22,193 nucleotides of DNA. Origin: Flavobacteriales bacterium UBA1694 (GTDB lineage Bacteria; Bacteroidota; Bacteroidia; Flavobacteriales; Weeksellaceae). The translations under genes were made by a program, and so were the position numbers. This document shows, piece after piece, positions 6,909 through 14,178 of the stretch (within the stretch, counting starts at the first letter, position 1; each line of letters opens with the position of its first letter). Location of the stretch: NCBI GenBank assembly GCA_002319955.1, contig DCJS01000007.1:1-22193 (forward strand). Reading direction: 5' to 3'. The notes under the pieces were generated by a model. It did no database searches and was not told the DNA's origin. It saw nothing but the letters and a program-made list of their open reading frames with translations.

Positions 6909-8465
6909 ATGAAAAAAGAATTAATCATTTCTCATGAAAATGAGCGCACGAAAATTGCGATGCTCGAAGACGGTAGACTTTTTGAACTCCACGAAGAAGC
7001 GGATAACAGAGAGTTTAGCGTTGGCGATTTATTTTTAGCTCGAGTTAGAAAACTTGCACCCAACCTCAATGCAGCGTTCGTCAATATCGGATACGAGAAA
7101 GACGCATTTCTGCATTACCAAGACCTAGGACCTGATTATTTAAGTTATCAGAAGTTTCTAAAAGATACGTTCGCAAAACGCCATCAAACTTCTAGTCTTA
7201 AAAATTTTGAAGTCCAGAAGGAAATTAACAAGTACGGTACTGTGGATAAAGTACTGACTAAGGACGATGTGGTTCTGATTCAAATCACCAAAGAACCCAT
7301 CTCTACCAAAGGCCCAAGAATCTCAACGCAGATTTCTTTAACGGGGCGATTTTTAGTGTTAATTCCCTTTGATAACAAAGTTTCCATTTCAAAAAAAATC
7401 AAAAGTGCCGAAGACCGAGAACGTTTACGCACTTTAATTGAAAGCATTAAACCGGAAGGATTCGGGGTGATTATTCGCACCGTAGCTGAAGGCAAGAAAG
7501 TGGCTGAACTTCATAACGATATGAACCAGCTGATTCACAAATGGGATTCTACGTTTAAAAACATCCAAAAGCAGAAAGTTCCTTCGAGGATTTTAAGTGA
7601 AGAGGACCGTGCATCATCCATTCTGCGAGACAATTTCAATCAGGACTTCACGGGAATTATTTCCGACGACGAAGCGATGGTTCAGGACCTCACCCATTAC
7701 TTAGAGGTGATTGCTCCAGAGAGAAAACATATTGTCCAGCATTATGATTCGCACATCCCCCTTCTCGAATATTACAACGTTGAAAAACAACTGAAACAAA
7801 GTTTCGGGAAACACGTGAATATTCCAAGCTCTAGAGGTGCTTATTTGGTTATAGAGCACACAGAGGCCCTTCATGTGGTCGATGTGAATTCAGGACCAAA
7901 CATTGCCTCAAGCACGACCAATAAAGACCACGCACTCACAGTAAATAAAATGGCCGCAACCGAGGTCGCTCGCCAATTAAGACTGCGAGATATGGGTGGA
8001 ATTATTGTAGTCGATTTCATTGACATGGTCAGTGCAGAACACCGCAAGCAGCTTTACGAACACCTTCGTGAAGAGATGCGACGCGACAAAGCGCGACATA
8101 AAATTTTACCTCCGAGTAAATTTGGACTCATTCAAATCACCAGACAACGCGTGAGACCTGAGAAACAAATTAAGACGGAAGAGCAAAACCCGAACACAGC
8201 CGGCGAAATTCTAGCACCAATTGTGGTGGTGGAACGCATGGAGGAACTAATTAGAAATAGAATGCAGAAGGAAAAAGGCAAACTTTACCTTCACGTTCAC
8301 CCTTTCGTTGAGGCTTACCTCACCAAAGGCATCATGAGCATTCAAACAAAATGGTACCTGAAATACAAGAAATGGGTAACCATTATCCCTAGGGATAGCT
8401 TTAAGTATTTAGAATACCGTTTATATAATGCAAACAAAGAGGAAATCGCAAGTTACTCGAACTAA
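6909..8465 (+). CDS. rng: Ribonuclease G/E family endoribonuclease
   Basis: This 518-residue RNase E/G catalytic-core protein cleaves single-stranded RNA in rRNA maturation and mRNA decay. An S1-type RNA-binding domain lies near residues 36-150 (FSVGDLFLARVRKLAP, then NAAFVNIG). The catalytic metal aspartates are visible as Asp325 in VVDVNSG and Asp369 in GGIIVVDF, and the conserved LIQITRQRVRP follows near 407-417. The protein contains no cysteine at all. The zinc-link CPxC motif that joins monomers in E. coli RNase E is therefore absent; its place is taken by the segment around NPNTAGE (427-433). There is no long degradosome-type tail, so RNase G is the better name. It has its own promoter and terminator. 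Confidence 0.93.
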   Translation: MKKELIISHENERTKIAMLEDGRLFELHEEADNREFSVGDLFLARVRKLAPNLNAAFVNIGYEKDAFLHYQDLGPDYLSYQKFLKDTFAKRHQTSSLKNFEVQKEINKYGTVDKVLTKDDVVLIQITKEPISTKGPRISTQISLTGRFLVLIPFDNKVSISKKIKSAEDRERLRTLIESIKPEGFGVIIRTVAEGKKVAELHNDMNQLIHKWDSTFKNIQKQKVPSRILSEEDRASSILRDNFNQDFTGIISDDEAMVQDLTHYLEVIAPERKHIVQHYDSHIPLLEYYNVEKQLKQSFGKHVNIPSSRGAYLVIEHTEALHVVDVNSGPNIASSTTNKDHALTVNKMAATEVARQLRLRDMGGIIVVDFIDMVSAEHRKQLYEHLREEMRRDKARHKILPPSKFGLIQITRQRVRPEKQIKTEEQNPNTAGEILAPIVVVERMEELIRNRMQKEKGKLYLHVHPFVEAYLTKGIMSIQTKWYLKYKKWVTIIPRDSFKYLEYRLYNANKEEIASYSN

Positions 8466-8487
8466 AAATAAGCGCCCCGAGCGCAAT

Positions 8488-8523
8488 GAAAGGTCTCTAG
8501 ATATAGAGGCCTTTCTTTATTTT
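8488..8523 (+). terminator. Rho-independent terminator of rng
   Basis: A 12-bp stem (8488-8499 with 8504-8515, one G-T pair) with loop GATA is followed by a T-rich run. Confidence 0.8.
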
Positions 8524-8572
8524 ATAGCCAAACTTTAACCTTTTCTTAAAACATCCACGTGAAGTTTTTGAC

Positions 8573-8580
8573 TAAATTTG
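8573..8580 (+). promoter_or_regulatory. -7 promoter element very close to the Nudix start codon
   Basis: TAAATTTG is an exact TAnnTTTG match and ends only 4 bases before the ATG at 8585. No good TTTG occurs 19-21 bases upstream, so the site is plausible rather than certain. If it is used, the transcript would be leaderless or nearly so. Confidence 0.45.
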
Positions 8581-8584
8581 TCTC

Positions 8585-9214
8585 ATGCAAGTTTTTGGTA
8601 GAGATTTCCTGGATCGTATAAAAAAGGCTGATTTACAAGGTGAATCCGCACATCAGCGTTACTCCCCTCCGTACCGCCCCTTATTTAGTGCGCAGCAAAT
8701 TGCCGAAAGAAAGCCCCGGTTTGCAGCTGTAAACATTTTACTTTACCTTAAAAATGGCGAATGGCATTTCCCCCTCATGGTGCGCACCCACAACATTAAC
8801 GACCGCCATAGTGGACAAATCTCACTTCCAGGGGGCAGTAGAGAACCTTTAGACAGTGATTTTTCGTTTACGGCGAAGCGCGAAACTTCCGAAGAGATGG
8901 GTATAGATCCCCATTACATAAGGATTGTTCGAGAAATTTCACCCATTTATATTCCACCAAGCAATTTTTACGTTTATCCCTACATCTCCTACACGGGTAA
9001 AAACCCCGTCTTTGAACTGCAAAAAAGCGAGGCGCTTGAGCTCATTGAGTTTCCCGTTTCCTCCTTTTTAACCCTTAACGAAGAGCCAGAACTTATGGTA
9101 CTTCCTGACTCAAGAGGACAGCAAGTCCCCGTCATTAATTTCAATGGCTACATCATTTGGGGGGCAACCTCAATGATCCTAAGTGAATTTAGTCACTTGC
9201 TTAAAAATTTGTAA
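8585..9214 (+). CDS. Nudix hydrolase, CoA pyrophosphatase-like (NudL type)
   Basis: This 209-residue Nudix protein is likely to hydrolyse coenzyme A or related CoA species to phosphopantetheine and 3',5'-ADP. The Nudix box spans about residues 82-105: GGSREPLDSD, then TAKRETSEEMGI. It fits the CoA-ase pattern GGxxxPxDxD...TAxRExxEExGx. The CoA-specific stretch just before it is also visible (VRTHNINDRHSGQISLPGG). It is the first gene of a four-gene operon, and the start codon is chosen by the promoter element just ahead. In context it may tune CoA or acyl-CoA pools near the acyltransferase that follows; this link is inference. Confidence 0.85.
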   Translation: MQVFGRDFLDRIKKADLQGESAHQRYSPPYRPLFSAQQIAERKPRFAAVNILLYLKNGEWHFPLMVRTHNINDRHSGQISLPGGSREPLDSDFSFTAKRETSEEMGIDPHYIRIVREISPIYIPPSNFYVYPYISYTGKNPVFELQKSEALELIEFPVSSFLTLNEEPELMVLPDSRGQQVPVINFNGYIIWGATSMILSEFSHLLKNL

Positions 9215-9243
9215 ATTCGCAGTCTATTTCACTCGTCAAATCA

Positions 9244-10047
9244 ATGGCTAAAAAAAACATATTTACCGATGCCTTCGGGACTCCATACTTTCTAAAACGT
9301 TTGATCATTTTTGTCTTAGGAATGGTATCCTATCGCCGATTCAATGGATTCAACAAATTAAAAATCACAGGCTCCCACCATTTCAAGAATTTGCCGGATT
9401 CCAACGTGCTTTTTGTCTCAAACCATCAAACTTATTTTGCAGATGTTGCCGCCATGTACCACGTATTTTGCTCCGTCAATAATGGGTACTTTGACACTAT
9501 TAAAAACCCCGTGTATCTCTTAAATCCCAAAGTGGATTTTTACTACGTGGCTGCGGAGGAAACCATGAACAAAGGTATTCTTTCGCGTATTTTCAAACTA
9601 GCAGGCGCAGTGACCGTAAAACGCACCTGGAGAGCCAAAGGAGAAAACGTGAACCGCATGGTAGACATGAGTGAGGTGGATAATATCATGAAAGCTCTTG
9701 ACAATGGGTGGGTCATTACTTTCCCCCAAGGAACCACTGCCGCTTTCGCCCAAGGACGAAAAGGGACGGCAAAACTCGTAAAACAACAACGCCCAATTGT
9801 GGTCCCTATTAAAATCAATGGTTTTCGAAGGGCCTTTGATAAGAAGGGCCTTAAAATTAAAGTTACCGGGGTTAAGCCTACTCTGGAGATTAAGGAGCCT
9901 ATCAAAATTGATTACGACGTCGATACGGCCCAAGACATCTTAGATAAAATTATGGTGGCCATTGAACAAACCTCCGATTTCAATGTGCTTCATGACTACG
10001 AAAAGGAACTAAACGGTAAATCTGAACTCCAAAATACAAATTCTTAA
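9244..10047 (+). CDS. PlsC-like 1-acyl-sn-glycerol-3-phosphate acyltransferase family protein
   Basis: This 267-residue membrane-associated acyltransferase probably transfers an acyl group to a lysophospholipid or similar acceptor. Residues 14-32 are hydrophobic. Motif I reads SNHQTYFADVAAM (59-71), giving His61 and Asp67 with five residues between them instead of the usual four. Motif III reads FPQGTTA (about 160-166), where most family members have FPEGTRS. A C-terminal PIVVPIKINGF segment matches motif IV. The changed Glu and spacing set it apart from canonical PlsC, but both changes look like a consistent subfamily form rather than damage. It starts 29 bases after the Nudix gene and 12 bases before the lipoprotein gene. 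Substrate not determinable. Confidence 0.82.
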   Translation: MAKKNIFTDAFGTPYFLKRLIIFVLGMVSYRRFNGFNKLKITGSHHFKNLPDSNVLFVSNHQTYFADVAAMYHVFCSVNNGYFDTIKNPVYLLNPKVDFYYVAAEETMNKGILSRIFKLAGAVTVKRTWRAKGENVNRMVDMSEVDNIMKALDNGWVITFPQGTTAAFAQGRKGTAKLVKQQRPIVVPIKINGFRRAFDKKGLKIKVTGVKPTLEIKEPIKIDYDVDTAQDILDKIMVAIEQTSDFNVLHDYEKELNGKSELQNTNS

Positions 10048-10059
10048 AATTACCCAACC

Positions 10060-10494
10060 ATGAAAAAGTTCATTTTAATTCTTCTAATAGGCACATTGTA
10101 CTCCTGTACAAACCAATCTGTTTTTGAACAGTATGAATTAAGCTACAGCCGTAGCGGCGGGTATGCCCCGATCTACGAAAACCTATTAATTGAAGGGAAT
10201 ACGGCAAACTTCTACTCGGAAGCTCCAGGAAAAAAATACAATACGAAAGCGGTGATTTCAAATCAGGAAAAAGCGGCTATTTTCAAAAGCATTCAAACCA
10301 ATGACCTAAAAAGTATCCGTGAGGACTACAAAAAAGTCTACGATAATATCACCACCACTGTTAAAGTTAAAACGCCAAATGACAAAATCTTTAAAGACGA
10401 TGGAAGTTTTATTACCCCAGAGCATCAGGAGCGATGGAATGGAATAATTAGCGTGTTTGAGGCCTATATCACCTCTAAAAACTTAAGACAGTAG
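10060..10494 (+). CDS. Small lipoprotein of unknown function
   Basis: The protein has 144 residues and a lipoprotein signal (MKKFILILLIGTLYSC) with the lipid-bearing cysteine at residue 16. The mature part is a compact mixed alpha/beta domain with no recognised motif. Conserved-looking features are the YENLLIEGN stretch near 41-49 and the EDYKKVYDN stretch near 88-96. It is probably anchored in the outer or inner membrane facing the periplasm. It starts 12 bases after the acyltransferase gene and lies 7 bases before the Mur-ligase-like gene, so it is part of that operon. I cannot name its function. Confidence 0.8.
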   Translation: MKKFILILLIGTLYSCTNQSVFEQYELSYSRSGGYAPIYENLLIEGNTANFYSEAPGKKYNTKAVISNQEKAAIFKSIQTNDLKSIREDYKKVYDNITTTVKVKTPNDKIFKDDGSFITPEHQERWNGIISVFEAYITSKNLRQ

Positions 10495-10501
10495 CAACGC
10501 A

Positions 10502-11059
10502 ATGACCAAAGATTCACATTCACTTGCCCTAGCCTTCGGGGACAAAACCCGTGTCGCCCTGGTATCAAGCCATCACGCCCTTGCACAACTCGTGATTTAT
10601 GTCCTTGAATTCAATCAAAAATCAATTTCGTATCAATTCGAAGGCCAGGCCTTAGTCCAAAGTCCCGGAAGTGATTTCGTGCTTATAGAGACTCCGGACT
10701 TATCCAAAGCGGGCGATTTAGAACCCAATATTGCACTCCTAACCACAAGTGTTAATTTGAAGCAGCATCAAGCCTTAACGAGCCATATTGTAAACGGGGG
10801 GATCCTCGTGTATCCTGCCACCAACTCGGAGCTCGATACCGAACTTAAATCCGCCCCAAGCTTCTTTAGAAAGATCCCCTACGAGCTTGCAAGCATAGAA
10901 TCTCAGCAATTAAATACCCCTTTGGGCCTAATTCCCCTGTCTTTTCAAGACCCGAGTCTAAGTGAAAATCTCGAAGGCATCCAACACCTTTTGCAACATT
11001 TAGGCATTATGGAAGACGAATTTTACGAAGCCCTCATAGCCTTCAATTTGCAAAATTAA
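10502..11059 (+). CDS. Stand-alone degenerate Mpl-type Mur ligase central domain
   Basis: The 185-residue protein follows the order of the central (ATP-binding) domain of Mpl/MurC-type ligases but has lost its key residues. TRVALVSSHHALAQLVIYVL stands where ligases have V-x-G-x-HGKTT, so the P-loop is gone. FVLIETPDLS (59-68) stands where ligases have the VIEADE motif. PNIALLTTSVNLKQ (75-88) matches the P-x-IALI-x-NI segment without the DH. IVNGGILVYPATN (96-108) and LSENLEGIQHLLQHLGI...FYEALIAF fit the end of the domain. It stops just where the C-terminal domain would begin, and the N-terminal UDP-binding domain is also missing. It is unlikely to ligate anything. It could be a repurposed binding protein or a decaying paralogue, but the uninterrupted frame in an operon favours function. 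The homology is read by eye from family knowledge. Confidence 0.6.
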   Translation: MTKDSHSLALAFGDKTRVALVSSHHALAQLVIYVLEFNQKSISYQFEGQALVQSPGSDFVLIETPDLSKAGDLEPNIALLTTSVNLKQHQALTSHIVNGGILVYPATNSELDTELKSAPSFFRKIPYELASIESQQLNTPLGLIPLSFQDPSLSENLEGIQHLLQHLGIMEDEFYEALIAFNLQN

Positions 11060-11086
11060 TCTTGAGATACCTCAACTAAAAAATCG

Positions 11087-11119
11087 AATGAGTTCCCTAA
11101 AAGGCGACTCATTTTTTTT
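11087..11119 (+). terminator. Terminator closing the Nudix-to-Mur-like operon
   Basis: A 7-bp stem AATGAGT/ACTCATT (11087-11093 with 11107-11113) encloses a 13-base loop and runs into eight consecutive T (11112-11119, the first two being paired in the stem). Confidence 0.75.
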
Positions 11120-11217
11120 GTAATATATCCTGTAGCCTAAGGCCCTAGAGCTCAAAAATTAGCGCCTGAGTGAAATCCGAAATTTTAATTAAATTTACAA
11201 GAACCAAAACTTAACTA

Positions 11218-12405
11218 ATGCATTATATTAAACAGGGGCAGACGCCCCCAAAAAGACATACGGTATTTAAATCACCAGCGGATGCGTTCTATTACGAGCA
11301 ATTGTTTGGCACCGAAGGGTTTCATGGCATTTCATCTTTACTCTACCATGTGCATCGCCCAACCCAAATAAAGCAAATTGGGGAACCCAGAGATGTAAGT
11401 CCTAAAATTGCTGTCGAAAAAAACGTCACCCCACGCATGTTTAAGGGGATGAACGTCACGGCGGAAAATGATTTTTTAGAGAGTCGAAAGTTCTTAATGG
11501 TGAATGACGATTTAAAAATGGGTCTGGCCAAACCCCGCGAATCGATGGACTACTTCTATAAAAATGCCCACTGCGATGAACTTCTCTACATCCACGAGGG
11601 AAGCGGCATTTTAAAAACCTTCTTAGGTGATTTGCCTTTTGAATTTGGCGATTACTTAATTATTCCACGCGGCACCATCTACCAAATTGAATTTAGCACC
11701 TCGAGCAATGTCCTGTTTGTTCTGGAAAGCAACTCTCCGATCACAACCCCATCACGGTACCGAAATGAATTTGGTCAGCTTTTAGAGCACTCTCCCTTCT
11801 GTGAGCGTGATATTATGACTCCGCAACTCAATCCCCCGATCGATGAGAAAGGCGATTTTTTAATTAAAGTGAAAAAACAAGATCTTATCTGGGACTTCAC
11901 CTACGCCACGCACCCGTTTGATGTGGTGGGTTGGGACGGGTTCTTCTACCCGTATAAATTCAATATTAAGAATTTCGAGCCCATCACCGGGCGCCTGCAC
12001 CAACCACCCCCAGTGCATCAAAATTTTCAGGCGCATAACTTTGTCGTCTGTTCCTTTGTGGCCCGGCTATACGATTACCACCCACTCTCTATACCAGCGC
12101 CTTACAACCATTCAAACATAGATAGTGATGAAGTCCTTTTCTATACAGAAGGAGATTTTATGAGTAGAAACCACATTGATTTAATGGATTTCACCCTCCA
12201 CCCTGGTGGCATTGTTCATGGGCCTCATCCTGGAGCCATGGAAAGAAGCATTGGCAAGAAATCCACCGACGAGTTTGCCGTGATGGTTGACCCGTTCCGC
12301 CCGCTAAAACTCACAGAGGAGGCCTTAAAAATAGAAGACCCTTCTTATATGACCTCGTGGCTCGATACGCCAGAAAATGACCTACAAGACCGTCTAATGG
12401 AGTAA
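11218..12405 (+). CDS. hmgA: Homogentisate 1,2-dioxygenase
   Basis: This 395-residue cupin-type Fe(II) enzyme opens the ring of homogentisate to maleylacetoacetate in tyrosine and phenylalanine catabolism. The metal region is clear: PYNHSNIDSDEVLFY (295-309), with His298 and Glu305, and LHPGGIVHGPHPGAME (327-342), where His334 is the third likely iron ligand. Glu305 and His334 correspond to Glu341 and His371 of the human enzyme. The length is that of the short bacterial/Bacteroidota form. The start codon gives a normal family N-terminus (MHYIKQGQTPPKRH). It stands alone between a strong terminator and a weak one. The other pathway genes lie downstream on the same strand, after an intervening CoA-transferase gene. 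Confidence 0.95.
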   Translation: MHYIKQGQTPPKRHTVFKSPADAFYYEQLFGTEGFHGISSLLYHVHRPTQIKQIGEPRDVSPKIAVEKNVTPRMFKGMNVTAENDFLESRKFLMVNDDLKMGLAKPRESMDYFYKNAHCDELLYIHEGSGILKTFLGDLPFEFGDYLIIPRGTIYQIEFSTSSNVLFVLESNSPITTPSRYRNEFGQLLEHSPFCERDIMTPQLNPPIDEKGDFLIKVKKQDLIWDFTYATHPFDVVGWDGFFYPYKFNIKNFEPITGRLHQPPPVHQNFQAHNFVVCSFVARLYDYHPLSIPAPYNHSNIDSDEVLFYTEGDFMSRNHIDLMDFTLHPGGIVHGPHPGAMERSIGKKSTDEFAVMVDPFRPLKLTEEALKIEDPSYMTSWLDTPENDLQDRLME

Positions 12406-12408
12406 CAT

Positions 12409-12435
12409 GCCCTTTTTAATTAATAAGGCCTTTTA
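12409..12435 (+). terminator. Weak possible terminator after hmgA
   Basis: A short GCC-TT/AAGGC stem with a bulge and an AT-rich loop is followed by CTTTTAT. The stem is short, so termination may be partial. Confidence 0.3.
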
Positions 12436-12493
12436 TAGTGAATACACCCTAAGATTTGACAAATATCATCTTTCATTTGCCCCCTAAAACGCC

Positions 12494-12501
12494 TATCTTT
12501 G
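12494..12501 (+). promoter_or_regulatory. -7 promoter element of the CoA-transferase gene
   Basis: TATCTTTG is an exact TAnnTTTG and lies 40 bases before the start codon. The -33 position (19 bases upstream) reads TTTC, one base from the preferred TTTG. Confidence 0.6.
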
Positions 12502-12541
12502 AAAGAGATAAAAGATAAATAAATCAAAAAAAAATACAACG

Positions 12542-13819
12542 ATGCTCAACTATGTAAGTGCCTTAGAAGCTGTTTCAGTAGTAAAAAGTGGCAACCGCGT
12601 TTTCTCCCATGGAAGTGCCTGCACGCCAAACATCCTTTTGGATGCTTTAGCACAGAGAGCCGACGAACTTAGAGATGTCGAGTTTGTCTCCATTACCCAA
12701 CAAGGGGAAACGGAAGTTGCAAAGGAAAAATATAAAGGCAGCTTTTACATCAACTCTTTATTCACCTCCACACCCGTGCGTCAGGCGGTCAATTCAGACC
12801 ATGGGGATTATATCCCCGTATTTCTAAGTGAGATTCCAACTTTATTCAAAGATGGTTACCTCCCAATTGACGTTGCTTTAATTACGGTATCCCCTCCAGA
12901 TCGTCACGGCTACTGCACACTTGGAACTTCCGTTGATATCGCTAGAAGTGCCGTTGACACAGCCAAATACATTATCGCTGTCGTAAATCCAAAAATGCCA
13001 AGAACCCATGGCGATGGAAATGTTCACATTTCAAAAATTGACAAAGCCGTTTGGGACGAACAGGATTTACTCACGGTTGATTACGGTGCAAAGGTCGGAG
13101 AAGAAGAGCTTTTGATTGGAAAAAACGTCGCTGAATTAATTGACGACCGCTCGACGATACAAATGGGAATTGGAACCATTCCCGATGCCGTATTGAAAAG
13201 TTTAGGAAACCATAAGGATCTAGGCATCCATACCGAAATGCTAAGCGATGGCGTTATTGACCTAATCAAAAACGACGTGGTAAATAATAAGTACAAAGGC
13301 ACGCACAATAACCAAACTATTACTAGTTTTTGCTTTGGAACACGCCGCCTCTACGACTTCGTGGATGACAATCCCTCGATCACCTTTTTGGATGTAAAGC
13401 ACGTAAACTATCCGATTAACATCATGAAAAACCATAAAATGACGGCCATTAACTCCGCTATAGAAGTGGATTTAACCGGACAGGTCTGCGCCGATTCAAT
13501 TGGAACTTTCCAATTTAGTGGAATTGGTGGCCAAATGGACTTTATGCGAGGCGCTGCCCTTAGTGAAGGAGGCAAACCCATCATTGCCATTTCCTCTCGG
13601 ACCAAGAAAGGAGTCCCACGTATTGTGCCACACCTTAAATTAGGTGCTGGCGTGGTCACCACAAGAGGCCATATGCACTGGGTCGTGACGGAGTACGGCG
13701 CTGTAAACCTTTATGGTAAAAACCTAAGACAGCGCGCGCAGCTGCTAATTAGTATTGCCCATCCAGACGATAGGGACAATCTAGAGCGAGCAGTCTATGA
13801 ACGCTTTAAACAAATTTAA
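12542..13819 (+). CDS. Acetyl-CoA hydrolase / 4-hydroxybutyrate CoA-transferase family protein
   Basis: This 425-residue family I CoA-transferase moves CoA between acyl groups, with acetyl-CoA the usual partner, or hydrolyses acetyl-CoA. The N-terminal half carries FSHGSACTPN and the C-terminal half GAGVVTTRGHMHWVVTEYGA. The likely catalytic glutamate, which forms the glutamyl-CoA thioester, is Glu232 in GIHTEMLSDG. The segment from 360 on (VTEYGAVNLYGKNLRQRA) is typical of the 4-hydroxybutyrate CoA-transferase branch. The neighbouring pathway ends in acetoacetate, so activation of acetoacetate or another short acid is an attractive but unproven role. The unit has its own promoter and a very strong terminator. 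Confidence 0.88.
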   Translation: MLNYVSALEAVSVVKSGNRVFSHGSACTPNILLDALAQRADELRDVEFVSITQQGETEVAKEKYKGSFYINSLFTSTPVRQAVNSDHGDYIPVFLSEIPTLFKDGYLPIDVALITVSPPDRHGYCTLGTSVDIARSAVDTAKYIIAVVNPKMPRTHGDGNVHISKIDKAVWDEQDLLTVDYGAKVGEEELLIGKNVAELIDDRSTIQMGIGTIPDAVLKSLGNHKDLGIHTEMLSDGVIDLIKNDVVNNKYKGTHNNQTITSFCFGTRRLYDFVDDNPSITFLDVKHVNYPINIMKNHKMTAINSAIEVDLTGQVCADSIGTFQFSGIGGQMDFMRGAALSEGGKPIIAISSRTKKGVPRIVPHLKLGAGVVTTRGHMHWVVTEYGAVNLYGKNLRQRAQLLISIAHPDDRDNLERAVYERFKQI

Positions 13820-13823
13820 CTTC

Positions 13824-13861
13824 AACAAAGGCAATCTTTTCAGATTGCCTTTGTTATTTTT
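13824..13861 (+). terminator. Strong Rho-independent terminator after the CoA-transferase gene
   Basis: A perfect 14-bp stem (13824-13837 with 13842-13855), a 4-base TTTC loop and an ATTTTT tail. Confidence 0.92.
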
Positions 13862-14178
13862 AAGTGCAAGTACTGCTAGAAATTATTTTTTTAACGTCTA
13901 AGTTTTTTATCAAATACGCTTTAGCTATCGCTCCTAGGATACACCAATACAACCAATTTATTATCTTAGTTCGTTCAATGATTTGAAACTTTATGTGGCC
14001 CGTAAGGGAGCTGACAATCACAAAACTATCCAATTCAGTACCGAGCGTGGCGCTTTAAGGCTAGACAGTGCAACCAAAAACGCAACTAAACTAAGCCTAA
14101 AGAGCTTGTTTTCAAAATCTTAAACTTTCATAATAATTGTTTAAATTAGGGCAATACAACTTAAAGAACAACCAATCT
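13862..14178 (+). other. 317-base gene-free gap before hppD with an open stretch lacking ATG
   Basis: No start-to-stop gene is convincing here. From 13938 to 14123 one + frame stays open for 61 codons and reads like protein (for example NDLKLYVARKGADNHKTIQF), but it has no ATG and no clear family. It may be a decayed gene remnant. The rest must contain the hppD promoter, although I see no good TAnnTTTG match close to the start at 14179. Confidence 0.35.

Noticed and set aside
9543..9933. Long minus-strand reading frames opposite the acyltransferase
   Set aside because: They lie fully inside a clear gene, show no motif, and mirror its codon pattern.
11918..12121. Plus-strand 67-codon frame inside hmgA
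   Set aside because: It overlaps the conserved homogentisate dioxygenase core in another frame and is rich in Ser/Thr/Ile without any motif.
14137..14178. TTG start extending HppD by 14 residues
   Set aside because: The ATG at 14179 gives the normal family N-terminus; the extension has no family match.
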